Shown piece by piece: positions 1 through 10,324 of a DNA stretch of 47,216 bases (its first letter is position 1; each line of letters begins with the position of its first letter). The translations under genes and the position numbers were made by a program. Origin of the DNA: Gnetum montanum (Eukaryota > Streptophyta > Gnetopsida > Gnetales > Gnetaceae). Below the pieces are notes generated by a model. It was not told the DNA's origin. It ran no database searches and worked only from the letters and a program-made list of their open reading frames with translations. The DNA lies in the NCBI GenBank assembly GCA_015680685.1, contig MNCI01036173.1, positions 279,769 through 326,984 on the forward strand. Reading direction: 5' to 3'.

Positions 1-372
1 GGACCAAGAAAAATTGTCCAAATTATCTTGTAGACATGATAAAAAATCTTGCTTGAAACTCGAATCTCTTTCCTTTGTAACATTTAACATCTTTGGCATC
101 TTGTCTAATCCAAAATTCACTATCTCGAAAGCTTGACTATCTGGGTTTTGTAAATTTTTTCCAGTAAGTAAATTTTTCTTGAACTCATGTTCCAAATCAA
201 TCATCCTTTTTGGAATGAAATTAGCTTTGGAGTTTAATGATGTTTTAGGTATCACTTTATCCTCAAATTCTTGTTTGTTCTTCATAAATCTTAGTACTTG
301 ATCATTGTCTTCAAATACTTGTAAATTTATTATATTATTTGGTACTGATGGCTGATGTTTTTCTTCAATCAT
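1..372 (-). pseudogene. pol segment leading into reverse transcriptase, cut by window edge
   Basis: An open frame of 124 codons runs from an ATG at 372 to the window edge. It ends in a stretch reading LQDNLDNFSWS, which resembles the conserved (V)FAWS motif that lies just before the RT domain in Athila/Tat-type pol proteins. The RT itself would lie beyond base 1. The ATG overlaps the stop codon of the upstream RNase H frame (365-367) in a different frame, so the two are either separated by a frameshift mutation or translated as separate products. The assignment rests on the short motif and the position. Confidence 0.5.
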
Positions 373-1006
373 GACATTTTTGTAACTCTTGCATATCCAA
401 TGTTGAAGCTACCTTTGCCAAATCATCGACTATAAGATTCTCTGCTCTATTTATATGCTCTATTTGGAAATGTTGAAATTGATCTAACATTGTACAAGCA
501 AGTTGCTTATAAGGTCTTAAGAATGAACTCTTTATGCCATAGTTACCCTTTACTTGTTCACAAACTAATCTTGAATCTCCTTTTATAGTGATCACTTTGA
601 TCTTTTTATCTAGAGTTATTCTCATACCAATACATAAAGCTTCATACTCAGCCTTGTTGTTAGTACAAGGGAAAGAAAGATGAATTGCTTTGAGAATTTT
701 GGGTGAATCATTCTTGAATATAACTATTCCAACTCTTGCACCCTTTGAATTACATGAACCATCAAAGTATAACTCCCATTTATCTTTATTCTTTGATTGT
801 TCTATTTCAGGACTACAGCTTTCTTGGAGTGTACAAATTTTGTTTTCAACACCTCCTTTTTCAACCATCTTAATTTTTCCATTTAAAGTAATGTTATCAA
901 TCATCATAGGCTCACTATAGATATATATCTGATTCGGTTCTCCTTTCCAAGGTAACCACATGTGAAATAATCTGTTGATATGTAACCAGAAAAATTCTTG
1001 CTTCAA
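365..1006 (-). pseudogene. RNase H domain (archaeal type) placed between PR and RT
   Basis: A 213-codon frame. About 75 residues of linker are followed by an RNase H fold. The acidic residues are all visible: D in YFDGSC, E in KAEYEAL, D in IKGDSRLV and D in the VDDLAKVAS end. The middle motif FPCTNNKAEYEAL is typical of the second, archaeal-like RNase H of Tat-lineage pol proteins, which cleaves RNA in RNA/DNA hybrids. In that lineage the domain normally follows RT. Here it comes directly after protease and before RT. A one-base frameshift separates it from the protease frame near 1003-1010, where LLLSRSW would otherwise continue. Confidence 0.75.
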
Positions 1007-1341
1007 CTTCTACTCAATAAGAGACTATGTGAATTTGGTATGTCTGCCACTTGAATAGTTACTCTACTTCTAATGCAAGGTTTAGAAGCAATTTCCAATA
1101 GAATTTTTGGTAATTGACCCACAATATTCACTCTACTTTTATCTACTTGAACAATCTTTTTATTTGATTTTTCAGGAATTAAATCAAGTTTCTTACATAT
1201 AGACAATGGCATTATAGTAGATGTAGCTCTAGAATCAACCAAACAATTGTGTAAGTATTTATCCTTTAATTTCATTGTCAAAAGAAAAGGAGGAGCTTCC
1301 TTATCATACGAGGTCTTTAATTTCTCATCATTGTTAGACAC
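1003..1341 (-). pseudogene. retropepsin-like aspartic protease of element E
   Basis: A 112-codon frame. Its active-site loop reads CLVDSRATSTIMP; most retropepsins have D-S/T-G-A, so the G is replaced by R, which probably disables it. The second hydrophobic motif (HSLLLSRSW, matching the LILGRPWL of relatives) is at the end, where the frame breaks. The protease would cleave the Gag-Pol polyprotein inside virus-like particles. It lies downstream of gag and upstream of the RNase H domain. Confidence 0.7.
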
Positions 1342-1425
1342 AGAGCTTAACTCTGATTCTCTAACTCTTCTTTTACCTTTAATGAACTCTAAAGCCTTTC
1401 TTTGCTAATCCCCTATTTGAAGCAA

Positions 1426-2916
1426 CTAATAAAAGCTAATATTGGCCATGACATGTTTAAGGTCTTCAATCAAATCATACTCTCCATCACCAATAAAACT
1501 TGATCTCTTTATCCATTTATTAAAAGATTGATTTGGAGTGCTTTGCTTCACTTGATTATCTTTACCTTTATTTTTATCTCTTCTATTTAGCTCAAAAGCC
1601 TTTCTCTTAGTAGATGGATCCGTAATAACATTTGGGGGTCTAGAAGTAGTTAGTCTTTCCTTAGATCGAAGACTATATCCATTTTCCTCATTGTTATTGC
1701 ATTCTTCATCTGAAGACATATCTTCTTCAGAACTTGATAGAGAAGAAGTATCGCTAGGTCCATTGCGAGAATATTTACTTGCATAATGAACACTAGATAA
1801 CTGATTATTAGATTCAATATCAAGAAAGTTGGACATAATAAGGTCACTTTCATCCTCATCTTCTACTAACTTAGTGTCTTGATGTTTATGCTTTCTATTT
1901 TTCCTTTCTTCCTTGAGATTAACTCTTGCCAATGCTTTTTCAAGCTTCACTATTTTGTTTGACATATCTCTCATTAATTGACCTTTTCCAGGTTCCACTC
2001 TCTCATGTTCTTGCTCTATCTTAACATAAGGTGGACCTGGTAAAGCCTTAAATTGAGCAAAATCTTGCATAGGAATCATAACTCTTTCTTCTCTTTTTTG
2101 AATTACGATATTTTCTTCAGGATTAAAGTTCAGCTATTTTTCTAACTGTATAGCTTCACTAAAGTAGTCATTCAGTGTAGTTAAGTTTGGAGTTCTCCTT
2201 AACCAAACTGAAATGTTGGGGTTGACAGCCTTAAGATAAATTTCTTTAAGCATTTCTTCTGATGGTCTATATTGTCTTTGGAAGAGTCCACAAATTCTTT
2301 GAAACTTGATGTTAAAATCTCTAATTGACTCTTTAACTTCTTGGTTAGCTTGTATTAGCCCACAGTATAGTTGTTGTTGATCTAACTGATTACCAAACTG
2401 GGCCAAGAAAAGATTCTTCATGTCATCCCAACTTGTAATACTATTACTTGGTAAGTTTGAATACCAAATCTGAGCCATATCCTTTAGATTTGATACAAAT
2501 AACCTACAAGCTTGATCTTGATGTTGAATATTTGCATGAGCTAAAGCTAACTCAAACATGTGAATATATTCTTTAGCTAAATAAGCTTTTCTAGGAATGA
2601 AAGGCTTAGGAAAATATTTGTAAACTACCTTAGGAATATCATTGTAATCTTGAAATCCTAACGGTGTAACTCTTTACCAAGGATTTGCCATCCTATTCCT
2701 TTGAATAATTGAACTCTTAAAATTTCTAGATCTTCTCTTATAAATCGACAAACCAGATATAATGGGTGATTTTCTTGATCTTCTAGTTTTCACTCCACTA
2801 CTTGTTCCCAATTCAAAAACTTTCTTTTGTTCTTCTTCTAATGAAGAATCAGTCTTAGAATCTAGAATATCTTTTGAAACTTTGAAACTTTCCAAACTAT
2901 CAATCTTCTTGGTCAT
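1426..2916 (-). pseudogene. gag polyprotein of element E
   Basis: Three frames that together form one Gag. Codons from 2916 to 2674 are a Ser/Arg/Lys-rich N-terminus ending RMANPW before a TAA stop. The 2559-2134 frame is the Retrotrans_gag capsid domain, recognisable by AQIWYSNLP, TSWDDMKNLFLAQF, the SIRDFNIKFQRI stretch and the ENP-like VNPNISVWLR end. The 2079-1426 frame is a charged tail with an acidic Ser-rich block (SSLSSSEEDMSSDEE) and basic runs. I see no CCHC zinc knuckle. Two in-frame stops break it. Capsid domains build the particle that packages the RNA. Confidence 0.75.
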
Positions 2917-3010
2917 GAACTGAAAATAGTATTTCTTAAGCCTTTATAGTAATAAGGAATTGTTGATGTGCTACACTTATAAGGCTTATGAACCTAGAGG
3001 CTGAATTTTC

Positions 3011-3029
3011 AGCCCTCCTTCTAGTGTCA
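3011..3029 (-). promoter_or_regulatory. primer binding site (PBS) of element E
   Basis: On the minus strand this reads TGACACTAGAAGGAGGGCT, a few bases inside the LTR edge. Elements O and I have the near-identical TGGYGCTAGAAGGAGGGCC at the same place. The shared core CTAGAAGGAGGG is strong comparative support. I cannot name the tRNA. Confidence 0.65.
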
Positions 3030-3036
3030 AAAGAAT

Positions 3037-4852
3037 TGTTGGCGACCGTTTGGGACGCGATCACCAATGAGTGTCCTCGAACAAGATTTAGGTGCCTGTT
3101 GGTCTCTGGCAACACCAAGGCCCAGATACCTCCAAATAAACTTAGTAGTTAATGTGAGTATGTGTGTGTGCTGTTGCCGCATGCAGTTGTGTGAAATGTA
3201 ACAATTGCGTTGTGTGTGAACTACAAATGACTTACTTTAAAGAGATTTAGCCAACTTTGCCAAGTATTATGAGTTGTTGAAAGTTCCCTATTTTGTTCAA
3301 TTGCCTAGTCTATACGGTCCTTATAATACCTACTTGTAATAAATAAAATTTTTTTAAAAAAATTTGAGCACAACTCCGCAAATCTACTCCTAATTTTCCC
3401 CAGAGAAAGAGATAGTTCCACAAGAAAACTAGAAATAGAGCAAGATTCGATGGAAATAGACAAAAAAGAAAAGAAAGAAGATTTGTGTAGACCTCAAATA
3501 TTTATACAAGGTAAAATGATACGAGTAAACAATTTGCAATAAAGCTATCCCAAATTCAATATCTACAAATTATTCAAACTTTCAAGACTCAAATAAGCAA
3601 TTTCTTCAAGACAATCCTACTATGCTACCAGAAATTGCTACGTAAACTACCACGTACGAGACTCCATTTTGACTAGATAATAGATGTCAACGATTGCATT
3701 CAAACAGAACCTTTGAAAGACTTGAAAATTTCTGATTGAAATACCATGGAAATTCACTTTAAAGATAAAAAGAAGCTATTCTGGTCCCATCAAAATACCA
3801 AAGATTTTCTGAACCCTCTCGACTACTGAATTGTTCAATGGCATGACTACAAGCAGAGGCTCTCTTACAACAATCCCAATAGCAGTTCCTACATGTTGCA
3901 CAATAACAAAATTTACTACTAAAATTCTCTTAAGGATTTTAAACACAAGCGCTTCTATAGAAAAATTTTAATAGAAATTCTTATCGGGAAACAAGAACAG
4001 TAAAAGCAATCTAAAAATCCCAAAATTACTTGCCAAGGATGATACTATCTAAACCACTAGCTAAACAATTTAAACAAAATGAAAAACAATATGCATAACT
4101 CACAGAACTATGATAAAGAGGCTGAAATCTTTCCTTTAACAAGCCATCTCACAAGCAATCTTCTTTACAAATCTTCTTTACAAATGCTCTTCTCAAGACC
4201 CAAAGTGTGTCTTCAAGTGAGAGCCTAAGTGCTAGCTAATAGCTTTCCAAAGTATGATGTATCAAAATGTCTTCTTCCCCAAAAGTGATTATTATGATAT
4301 CCCCCCTTTGAAGCCTTTTTATAGGTTTCAAAGGTAGTTACATATTCAAAAATATCTTACCTAACTTCTCTCCTATTTGACTTGCCCAACAAGTTAGGGA
4401 GTATTAACTTAGGAAGTTAGGAGATAAATATTGCTTTTGAAAAATAATTCCAATAATTTCATATAATTTTTTACAATTATAGCTTTAATAGCCTTTCATT
4501 TTTACTTGTTTTAAAATTTTGAAGAATGCTTATTGAATTTCTTAGTGATTTTATAAACAAGGTGATAACATAATATCTACCTTGGCATAAATGTTGCTGG
4601 TACCTTAACCCTAAATAATTCATGTGCACTTGCACCCATATGAAAATGGCTGGAAAATTTAAATTCAAAACATCAAGCCCCAAATGTGAAGGCACCAGGC
4701 CTGGAACTACCATCGAATACTTCTGAAATATCCGGCCCTTGCTAGAAATCGTTACCAACCGCCACCGTGGAAGAAGGCTCCCTTGCACTCCCCTGCATCG
4801 GTACCAACGTGATCCCTTGTAAAAAAATGGGCATTCTTCTGGACTGTTTTCA
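3037..4852 (-). repeat. 5' LTR of element E (outer edge uncertain)
   Basis: The inner edge (TGTTGGCGACC on +) lies seven bases from the PBS. The outer edge is tentative, taken at a TTTTCA end near 4852. A TATA box is visible on the minus strand at 4313-4325 (CCTATAAAAAGGC), which would put about 530 bp of U3 to its right and about 1.3 kb of R-U5 to its left. No coding region is apparent. The second LTR is outside the window. Confidence 0.55.
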
Positions 4853-5607
4853 TTCATTTTTCTCTCAATGCGTACAATGGCTGGAACTATTTTATTTTTA
4901 CAGTAAAAACATTATCCAAACCTTACAATTGTGACTTTTATCAAGTTGATTTTAAGCATTCATAAATGGGATCGGCTCTTTTAGCTTTTCAACTCTTGTC
5001 AACCTTCCCTTTGCAAAGGAGCATGATAAATTTTTCTTTCTTTGATATCATCATTGGAAATACTATATCTTCATTCAACAAATTTCTACATGAAACCTCT
5101 GGTAATAAAATATCAATAGGGCACAACCATCATATATATATATATATATTTGAATGTCTTCTATGGCTTATTCATATTTAATCACCTTTGCTGTTCCATG
5201 AAATGACTAAATGTGCCAATACTCTACACGTCCTGGTTACTCTAGGGATCTTTGCACTCCTCAACGATGTGCAATCAACTATATCCATTTTGACAGAGCA
5301 AACTTGTAGCTTCGGAGCGGTGCACTTTTCTAAACTACATTTTATTTGGTTTCCTACCTATTGCTATGTTTTACATTATTTTCTACCTTATTTACTTCTA
5401 AGAATTACTTCGTGCTTTCATTCCTATTTTCAAATTATACATTGCAAAAGGCTATATAGACGTCGATTAAGTCCCTGTCTGATCAACCAGACTATTCAGG
5501 GCACTCCGTATCCACTAACACCTGTAATAATGGAAAATGTCGATTGCTGAAAATACTGAGGAGATTTCTGTGTACACAGTTTTAACCCTGGATCCGCATG
5601 AGGGCCA
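4853..5607. other. spacer without genes; contains an inverted LTR fragment
   Basis: No gene seen. The part at 5235-5560 is a diverged reverse-complement copy of the D LTR (see separate entry). A short AT dinucleotide run lies at about 5136-5152. The sequence before 5235 has no feature I recognise. Confidence 0.5.
5235..5560 (+). repeat. inverted, diverged fragment of a D-type LTR
   Basis: The plus strand here matches the reverse complement of about 40260-40550. Shared blocks include GGCTATATAGACGTC with TTAAGTCCCTG, GATCAACCAGACTATT and AACTTGTAGCTTCGGAG (with substitutions). It is therefore oriented opposite to element D and is a remnant of another, plus-oriented copy, perhaps a solo or truncated LTR. 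Confidence 0.6.
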
Positions 5608-5898
5608 TGTTGGAGAAAACAAATCTAAGGTGCTCTAAACAGTCTTGTCGATCAGACATGAACTTACTAAATTAGTAAATTTTTCAATGATCATATAATG
5701 AGGCAATTATTTGATATAAAATATACTATTGATTTAAGAGAAAATGAGATCTGCTTCGAGATCGGATCTCAAAAATAATGAAGGTTGTGTAAATTATGCA
5801 AAATTTTTGTGAAATTCAATGTAAAGAAGATGCAATGAATTGAATTTGGAGCATGTACGACCCCGAGATTTGGGATCTTTCTTATAGATTAATGTGAT
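5608..5898 (-). repeat. C 3' LTR, left piece
   Basis: Begins TGTTGGAGAAAAC. It continues after element O at 36145, giving a total of about 1130 bp. O has duplicated the 5 bp at its edge. Confidence 0.55.
5894..5898. repeat. left target-site duplication of element O (GTGAT)
   Basis: GTGAT precedes the O LTR; ATGAT follows the right LTR at 36140-36144. Four of five bases agree, and the one difference is a transition. Confidence 0.6.
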
Positions 5899-7171
5899 TG
5901 TACTGTCCAAAATCGTCGATCTCCGGCTGGAAGGAAACAAAGATCAGGGGATCACTGGACACGCGCAGAATACCCTACCTTCGCTTGAGGGCAAGCTTGA
6001 ATTAACGAATGTAGAGTACCTTGAGTGGTCCGCACGTGGATCAGGCAAGGATTTCCCCGAACGTACACCAAAGTGCTATACGCTGGGTTATATGTAAACG
6101 ACGTAACAGGAGTAAAGCAGAGCGTAAATAGCGTAATTGATGCAAACGGAACGTAAATGTAAAAGAGTGTAAACAGTATACATGCAACAATTAATGCAAA
6201 CTGTAAAAGATTTTAGGAAGAAAATGTAACAATGGTATTTCAAAAAGAGAGTTACAATGCACCGGTCTAACGCAGTTGTGGCTTTGACACAAGGCGGACG
6301 AATAGCCCCGGTGGATGCAGGTATGACTGTTGGCTGGTTCAAACTATAGGCACAGCATAGAGGCTGTATGCTCAGCGTACAGGGTTGTCCAGCGTACAAG
6401 GTTCTCTGCTCTGGTTCTCAGCGTCTCTATTTTTCTCTCTGGTTTTTGCTCAAAATTGCCAACCGTGATCTAGTGAAAAATTGGGGTTTTTACAAAGGTT
6501 TAGGGTGACACGTGGAACATTGACCGGGCGTGAAAGAATAAAGTTTACAAGTGTACAACATGTTACATTTGCTGAGCATATACGCTGGGCGTATACGCTG
6601 TATTAGGCGGGCGTAGACTGTGGGGGTATATGCTAGGCATGGAGGGCATATACGCTGGATGTACTGGGCGTATACACTGTGGATGTTGGCGTATATGCTG
6701 GATGTTCTGGGCGTATACGCTGTCTGCTGAGCGTATACGCTGATGGTTGCTCTGCTCGTGTGAGTTGTTGCCTTGTATCAAGTCTTGCTCTGCAGTGTTT
6801 TTTCCATGCCGTCTTTAGGGATTACGTGCCGGGCGTATACATCAGTTGTACCTGCTGAGCGTACATGTAAGGAATATATGCTAGGCATATACATTGGGGA
6901 TGCAATCTGGGACGTATACACTATGAGTATCGGGTGTATACGCTGAGAATACATACTTAGTGTAAACTAAGTATTTCAAGCTTCGAAGTTGCCAGGTTTG
7001 ATAGCAGATGCCGTAGTCATCTGTGGGTCCCTGGGACTTACTTCTTGTTGAGTTCGACTCTGCTTGAAGCTATCTGCGGGGCTCTCAAGCTTAAGCCATG
7101 TTGAGGAACATCATGACTTAGCTCAGTTCTTGTTGGAGAAGTAGTAATCTTGAAATTTTTGTGGTGTTTCA
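5899..7171 (-). repeat. O 3' LTR (1273 bp)
   Basis: On + it begins TGTACTGTCC and ends GGTGTTTCA. It pairs with 34870-36139. U3 contains CACGTG at 6509-6514 and, at 6560-6960, many GCGTATACGC-like words. The TATA box seen in the right LTR has become TGTAAAA here (about 6488-6494). The U5 side (6090-6180) has short GCGTAA words. Confidence 0.9.
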
Positions 7172-7243
7172 TTGGCACCTCTTTGTTGATGCTTGAAGAA
7201 ATTGACCTGAGAAGCATCAACAAAGAAGTGCAAAAAACCACAA
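7159..7243. other. LTR/PPT junction double hairpin of O
   Basis: The LTR end, the polypurine tract (minus-strand purines at about 7172-7185) and the next 60 bp fold as two nested stems. The outer stem is 7159-7169 with 7233-7243 (11 bp, one mismatch). The inner stem is 7182-7194 with 7212-7224 (TTTGTTGATGCTT with its exact complement, 13 bp). The same layout occurs in I and C and is partly kept in D. Confidence 0.75.
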
Positions 7244-8225
7244 GAAACTCGATAAAGACTTTGTCCTTTGCCACTTGACTAGACATCATCGTACCATGTT
7301 CAGTAGTACATGGAATTGCGAAATTCAAATCTGTAGCTGGTAGGAAAATGGAGATTGTGGGGACTGGGAACTGATCAAGGGATTGTGCTTGGTAAAGGGG
7401 ATGCGCTGGTGTGTATCATGCTGATCCTTGTCAATAGTCATTATTTAGCAGACTCAGAATCAAGGCATGCGATGCGTGTCCTGTGGCAGAACAAGACTCT
7501 TGTTAGTGTCCAAGAGGACTTGTTGGCGAGACCAAAGCCACGTGATGATGTCTTGCATTCTTTGGATGAACAGGGCCCTTGTTTAGTGTTTTAGGAGGAA
7601 CCTATTGGCGGAGAGCCAAAGCCATGTAACAGGATGTCACTCGATTGTTTTTGACATGAGTATTTATTTTTAAGACAACTGTCGTCTCATCTAGTGTTTG
7701 TTTTGGGAAGAGACAACTATCGTCTCATCTCCTTTTTTTTGGAAGAAGCTTTGTTTTGATCTTGTACTAATGCTCAAGTGCTATGTTGTGTGTTGTAACT
7801 GCTTTAAAGTGTTAAGTGTGCAACAACATGCTCAAAGTTTTGAGTGTACTGGGTGTACTAGAGGTATGGCTGAGTAAAGTATGTTGATGAATAGATAGGA
7901 AATGTACTGGGAAGTGGGGATGTACTAATGAATGGCTTGATTTAGTCTTGCCACATGCGCTGTGAACAACGTCTCACCTTGCTACTTATGATGAAGTGAA
8001 TTCTTGTATGATCACCTCTGAGTGTCATCCTGCAAATACAACTCCGAAAAGGAAAGGAAACCATAAGTGAATAAGCAAGCTTAGACTTAAAGCAGCTACC
8101 GATGGCATGAAGGCATCAAATGAGAGTTTAGGCAATGTTGTTAAGACCTGCTGATGGCGAGCGATGCAGCGATTCTGATGAAGTTTGAATGCAACCATGG
8201 ATTGGGGAACCAGAGATGAAATTTC
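7244..8225. other. O 3' noncoding region between PPT and integrase
   Basis: About 1 kb without a convincing gene. It is collinear with 10325-11219 of I. A plus-strand stretch near 7355-7594 can be read in the same frame as I 10420-10590 (shared QGIVLGK, LV-SH, DSE-RH, VLW-N), but the I copy has stops, so coding status is open. Confidence 0.5.
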
Positions 8226-8334
8226 TAGTTTATAGTCTTAGCGAACTATCATGGGTTAGTTTTATGTCATGACCCATTGGACATTGCCCATTTAGCATCG
8301 TGGCGGACGGTACATTGCCAGTTTCCAGTCTTGG
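8226..8334. repeat. hairpin-unit array, integrase side, element O
   Basis: Units of the form TAGTTTA + stem + loop + stem, such as TAGTC-TTAGCG-AACTA at about 8232 and a GTC-GTGGCG-GAC-like unit at about 8298. Further copies are disturbed by the single-N joins at 8335 and 8434. Related arrays lie at 11220-11465, 38185-38535 and 42190-42435. Confidence 0.7.
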
Positions 8335-8433
8335 NTATAAACTGGTTTGCCTCTTCGCGGTCCACCAAGACTGGAAACTGGCAATGTACCGTCCGCCACG
8401 ATGCTAAATGGGCAATGTCCAATGGGTCATGAC
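8266..8433. repeat. 69-bp perfect inverted repeat around a single-N join (likely assembly error)
   Basis: 8266-8334 is exactly complementary to 8365-8433. The right arm lies on a 99-bp piece bounded by single Ns at 8335 and 8434. A small contig placed in the wrong orientation explains this best. Confidence 0.8.
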
Positions 8434-8439
8434 NACATA

Positions 8440-8953
8440 TCAGCTCACTTGAATGCTCCATTGTCGTATGCTTTGATGACCAAGTAAGGCCCTTCCCAGT
8501 TGGCTGAGAATTTATCCGGGTGTTCCCAAATGGCCTTAAGTACAAGATCACCTTCTTTGATGGGACGCTTATGAATGTAATGCTGATGGCGTTGTTGTTG
8601 CTGTTTTTGGTACCATTCGATCTAATCGAGTGCACGTATGCATTCCTCCTCCACCGAGTCTAGGTCAATGATGCGCAGATCATTGTTTTGCCCTTTGTCG
8701 AGGAGTCCGAAAAGTGTGATCCTTAAAGATGGTACCTATAATTCCAGAGGTAAAACAACTTCTGAACCATAAACAAGACTATATGGCATTTTACCTGTTG
8801 AAGTTCGATGTGTTGTGCGATATGCCCACAATGCGTATACCAACTGTTCGTGCCATCTTCTCTTGCTTTGGATAAGCATCTTTTTAAGTATTGTAATGAT
8901 TGTCTTGTTGGTGGCCTCTGCTTGCCCATTGCTCTAAGGGTAGTAAGGGGATG
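8440..8953 (-). pseudogene. O integrase, C-terminal part (split by element I)
   Basis: Minus-strand reading from 8953 down continues the integrase core that stops at 21850. It runs from SPYYP past the catalytic-E region (NGQAE) to the helix KKMLIQSKRRWHEQLVYALW, then to the C-terminal GPY module (FSANWEGPYLVIKAYDNGAF) at about 8450-8530. Integrase inserts element cDNA into the chromosome. The frame has stops (for example within the YYP-SNG motif) and is physically cut by element I, so it is dead. Confidence 0.8.
8949..8953. repeat. left target-site duplication of element I (GGATG)
   Basis: GGATG at 8949-8953 is repeated exactly at 21845-21849, immediately outside the I LTRs. Confidence 0.93.
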
Positions 8954-9680
8954 TGTGCCGACCGAAATCGTCGGTGCAAGGCTGGAACGTTACGGGCACC
9001 GAAAGATCCACGGACAAACACAGTCGACCCTGCCTCTGCTTGAGGGCAAGCTGGAATGGACGAAGGCAGAGTACCTTGGATGGTCTGCACGTAGATCAAA
9101 CAAGGACTTCCCTGAGCGCCACCGAAGTGTTATACGCTGGGTTATGTGTAAACGGAGTGTAAATGGTGAAACAGGTGCAAACAGAGTGTAAGCGTAATCA
9201 GGGCGTAAACAGGGTCGGGCGTAAACAAATATATGCACAGCGTAAGCGTATACAAACATGAATAGCGTAAACAACCTAAACGGCGTAAACCAGCATAAGG
9301 AGTAGGCAAATGTAAACAACGTAGACAGTGGGCGTATACGGATGCAAACGGAGCGTAAACGTAAACAGGCGTAAACGAAGCGTGGGCCAAATTAACATAA
9401 AACTGTAAAAGAACTTGCAACAAACGTAAACAGTGGATTACAGAGTCAAAATGTTGTGCACCGGTCTAACGCAGTCGTGTAGGGACACAAGACGGACGTA
9501 AAGCCCTGGTGGACGCAGGGATGTAGCTGGTTGGCATGGTAGGCGGAGCGTGGATTGTGCTCGGCGTACAGGACTTCCAGCGTAAGCATAAGCGTAAGGG
9601 GGTTTCTATAGCGTAATTGCTCTGGGTCTACTTTGGTAAGATTTTTTTTTTGCGGGGCCTCGTAAATGCGGAAAACTGGG

Positions 9681-9730
9681 CTATTTATAGGGGTAGGGTT
9701 ACCAGGAAAATCGGACTGGGAGACACGTGG
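9681..9730 (-). promoter_or_regulatory. TATA box and G-box in U3 of the I 3' LTR
   Basis: On the minus strand CCACGTGTC (9722-9730) lies about 35-40 bp upstream of CTATAAATAG (9681-9690). The same pair occurs in the O and C LTRs. In the right I LTR, CACGTG has become CACATG (21381-21386). Confidence 0.7.
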
Positions 9731-9764
9731 CGTATAGACCGAGCATTTACAATTTAGAAACTTG

Positions 9765-10112
9765 GTATACGCTGGGCGTATATGCTACAACAGGCCAGCG
9801 TATACGCTGGGCGTATACGGTGGGCGTATACGGTGGGCGTATACGCTGGGCGTGGACTTGGATGGATGCTGGTGTATACGTTGGGGCGTATACGCTGATG
9901 GATGCTGGACGTCGACTTGCTTCAATTCTTGCCCCTGTTGCACCTGCTGAATGCGCGCGTGAGGCGTGTATGCTGTGTCGAGCGTAGACGCTGGGCGTGG
10001 ATGCTGGGCGTAGATGCTGGGCGTGGATGCGGGGCGTAGACGCTGGGCGTGGACGCTGGGCGTAGACGCTGGGCGTGGACGCTGGGCGTAGACGCTGGGC
10101 GTAGACGCTGGC
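9765..10112. repeat. GCGTATACGC / GCGTRGAYGCTGG tandem words in I U3
   Basis: 9765-9900 has repeated 10-bp palindrome GCGTATACGC spaced by TGG or GTGG. 9980-10112 is a tandem of roughly 13-bp units (GCGTRGAYGCTGG). The right LTR has the same region at 21420-21705 with fewer copies. Confidence 0.85.
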
Positions 10113-10239
10113 ACAACACTTAGTAAAAACCCGATGTTTGATTCTCAAAATTACCCTGTGTGACTTCAAATGTAGCCAAAGTCGTCTGTGGGTCATGGGG
10201 ATCTGCTTCTTGTCAGACAGATGCTAAACTCAAAGATTT

Positions 10240-10324
10240 TTGTGGTGTTTCATTGGCCCCTCTTTGTTGACGCTTGGAGGAATCGACCCGAGAAGCGTCG
10301 ACAAATAAGTGCAAAACACCACAA
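10240..10324. other. LTR/PPT junction double hairpin of I
   Basis: The outer stem is 10240-10250 with 10314-10324 (TTGTGGTGTTT / AAACACCACAA, 11 bp perfect). The inner stem is 10263-10275 with 10293-10305 (TTTGTTGACGCTT, 13 bp with one T-G pair). The PPT (minus CAAAGAGGGGCCAA, 10253-10266) lies between them. Confidence 0.8.

Larger units (their letters stand above)
1..4852 (-). mobile_element. Element E: 5' part of a Ty3/gypsy retrotransposon (partial)
   Basis: Reading on the minus strand from high to low coordinates, the order is LTR, PBS, gag, protease, an RNase H domain, then the start of the RT region, which leaves the window at base 1. The internal end is fixed by the PBS at 3011-3029 and the LTR edge at 3037. 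The outer LTR edge near 4852 is a guess based on a CA end. The base composition is more AT-rich than the elements to the right, and the protein sequences are clearly different from theirs, so this is a separate family. It shares the PBS type with O and I. Confidence 0.75.
8954..10252 (-). repeat. I 3' LTR (1299 bp)
   Basis: Begins TGTGCCGACC and ends GGTGTTTCA on +. GCGTAAAC words fill 9180-9390 (U5/R side). A TATA box lies at 9681-9690 (minus), CACGTG at 9724-9729, and tandem GCGTATACGC / GCGTRGAYGCTGG words at 9765-10112 in U3. It is longer than its partner mainly because of extra U3 tandem copies. Confidence 0.93.

Noticed and set aside
4477-4857. Minus-strand 126-codon frame in the E LTR
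   Set aside because: Within the presumed U3 of an LTR and upstream of its TATA box. No motif seen.
5188-5550. Plus-strand 120-codon frame
   Set aside because: It lies over the inverted LTR fragment, whose D copy also shows a chance frame. No domain seen.
8266-8433. Large cruciform or foldback element
   Set aside because: The arms are perfectly identical but bounded by single Ns, which fits a misplaced contig better than an old palindrome in decayed DNA.
9727-10196. Overlapping frames rich in ASTPSVYAQR-type repeats in the I LTRs, and similar ones at 21411-21631, 15538-16326 and 6563-6781
   Set aside because: These are translations of GCGTATACGC-like tandem words in LTRs and an intron. Several frames on both strands are open at once and no protein family is recognisable.
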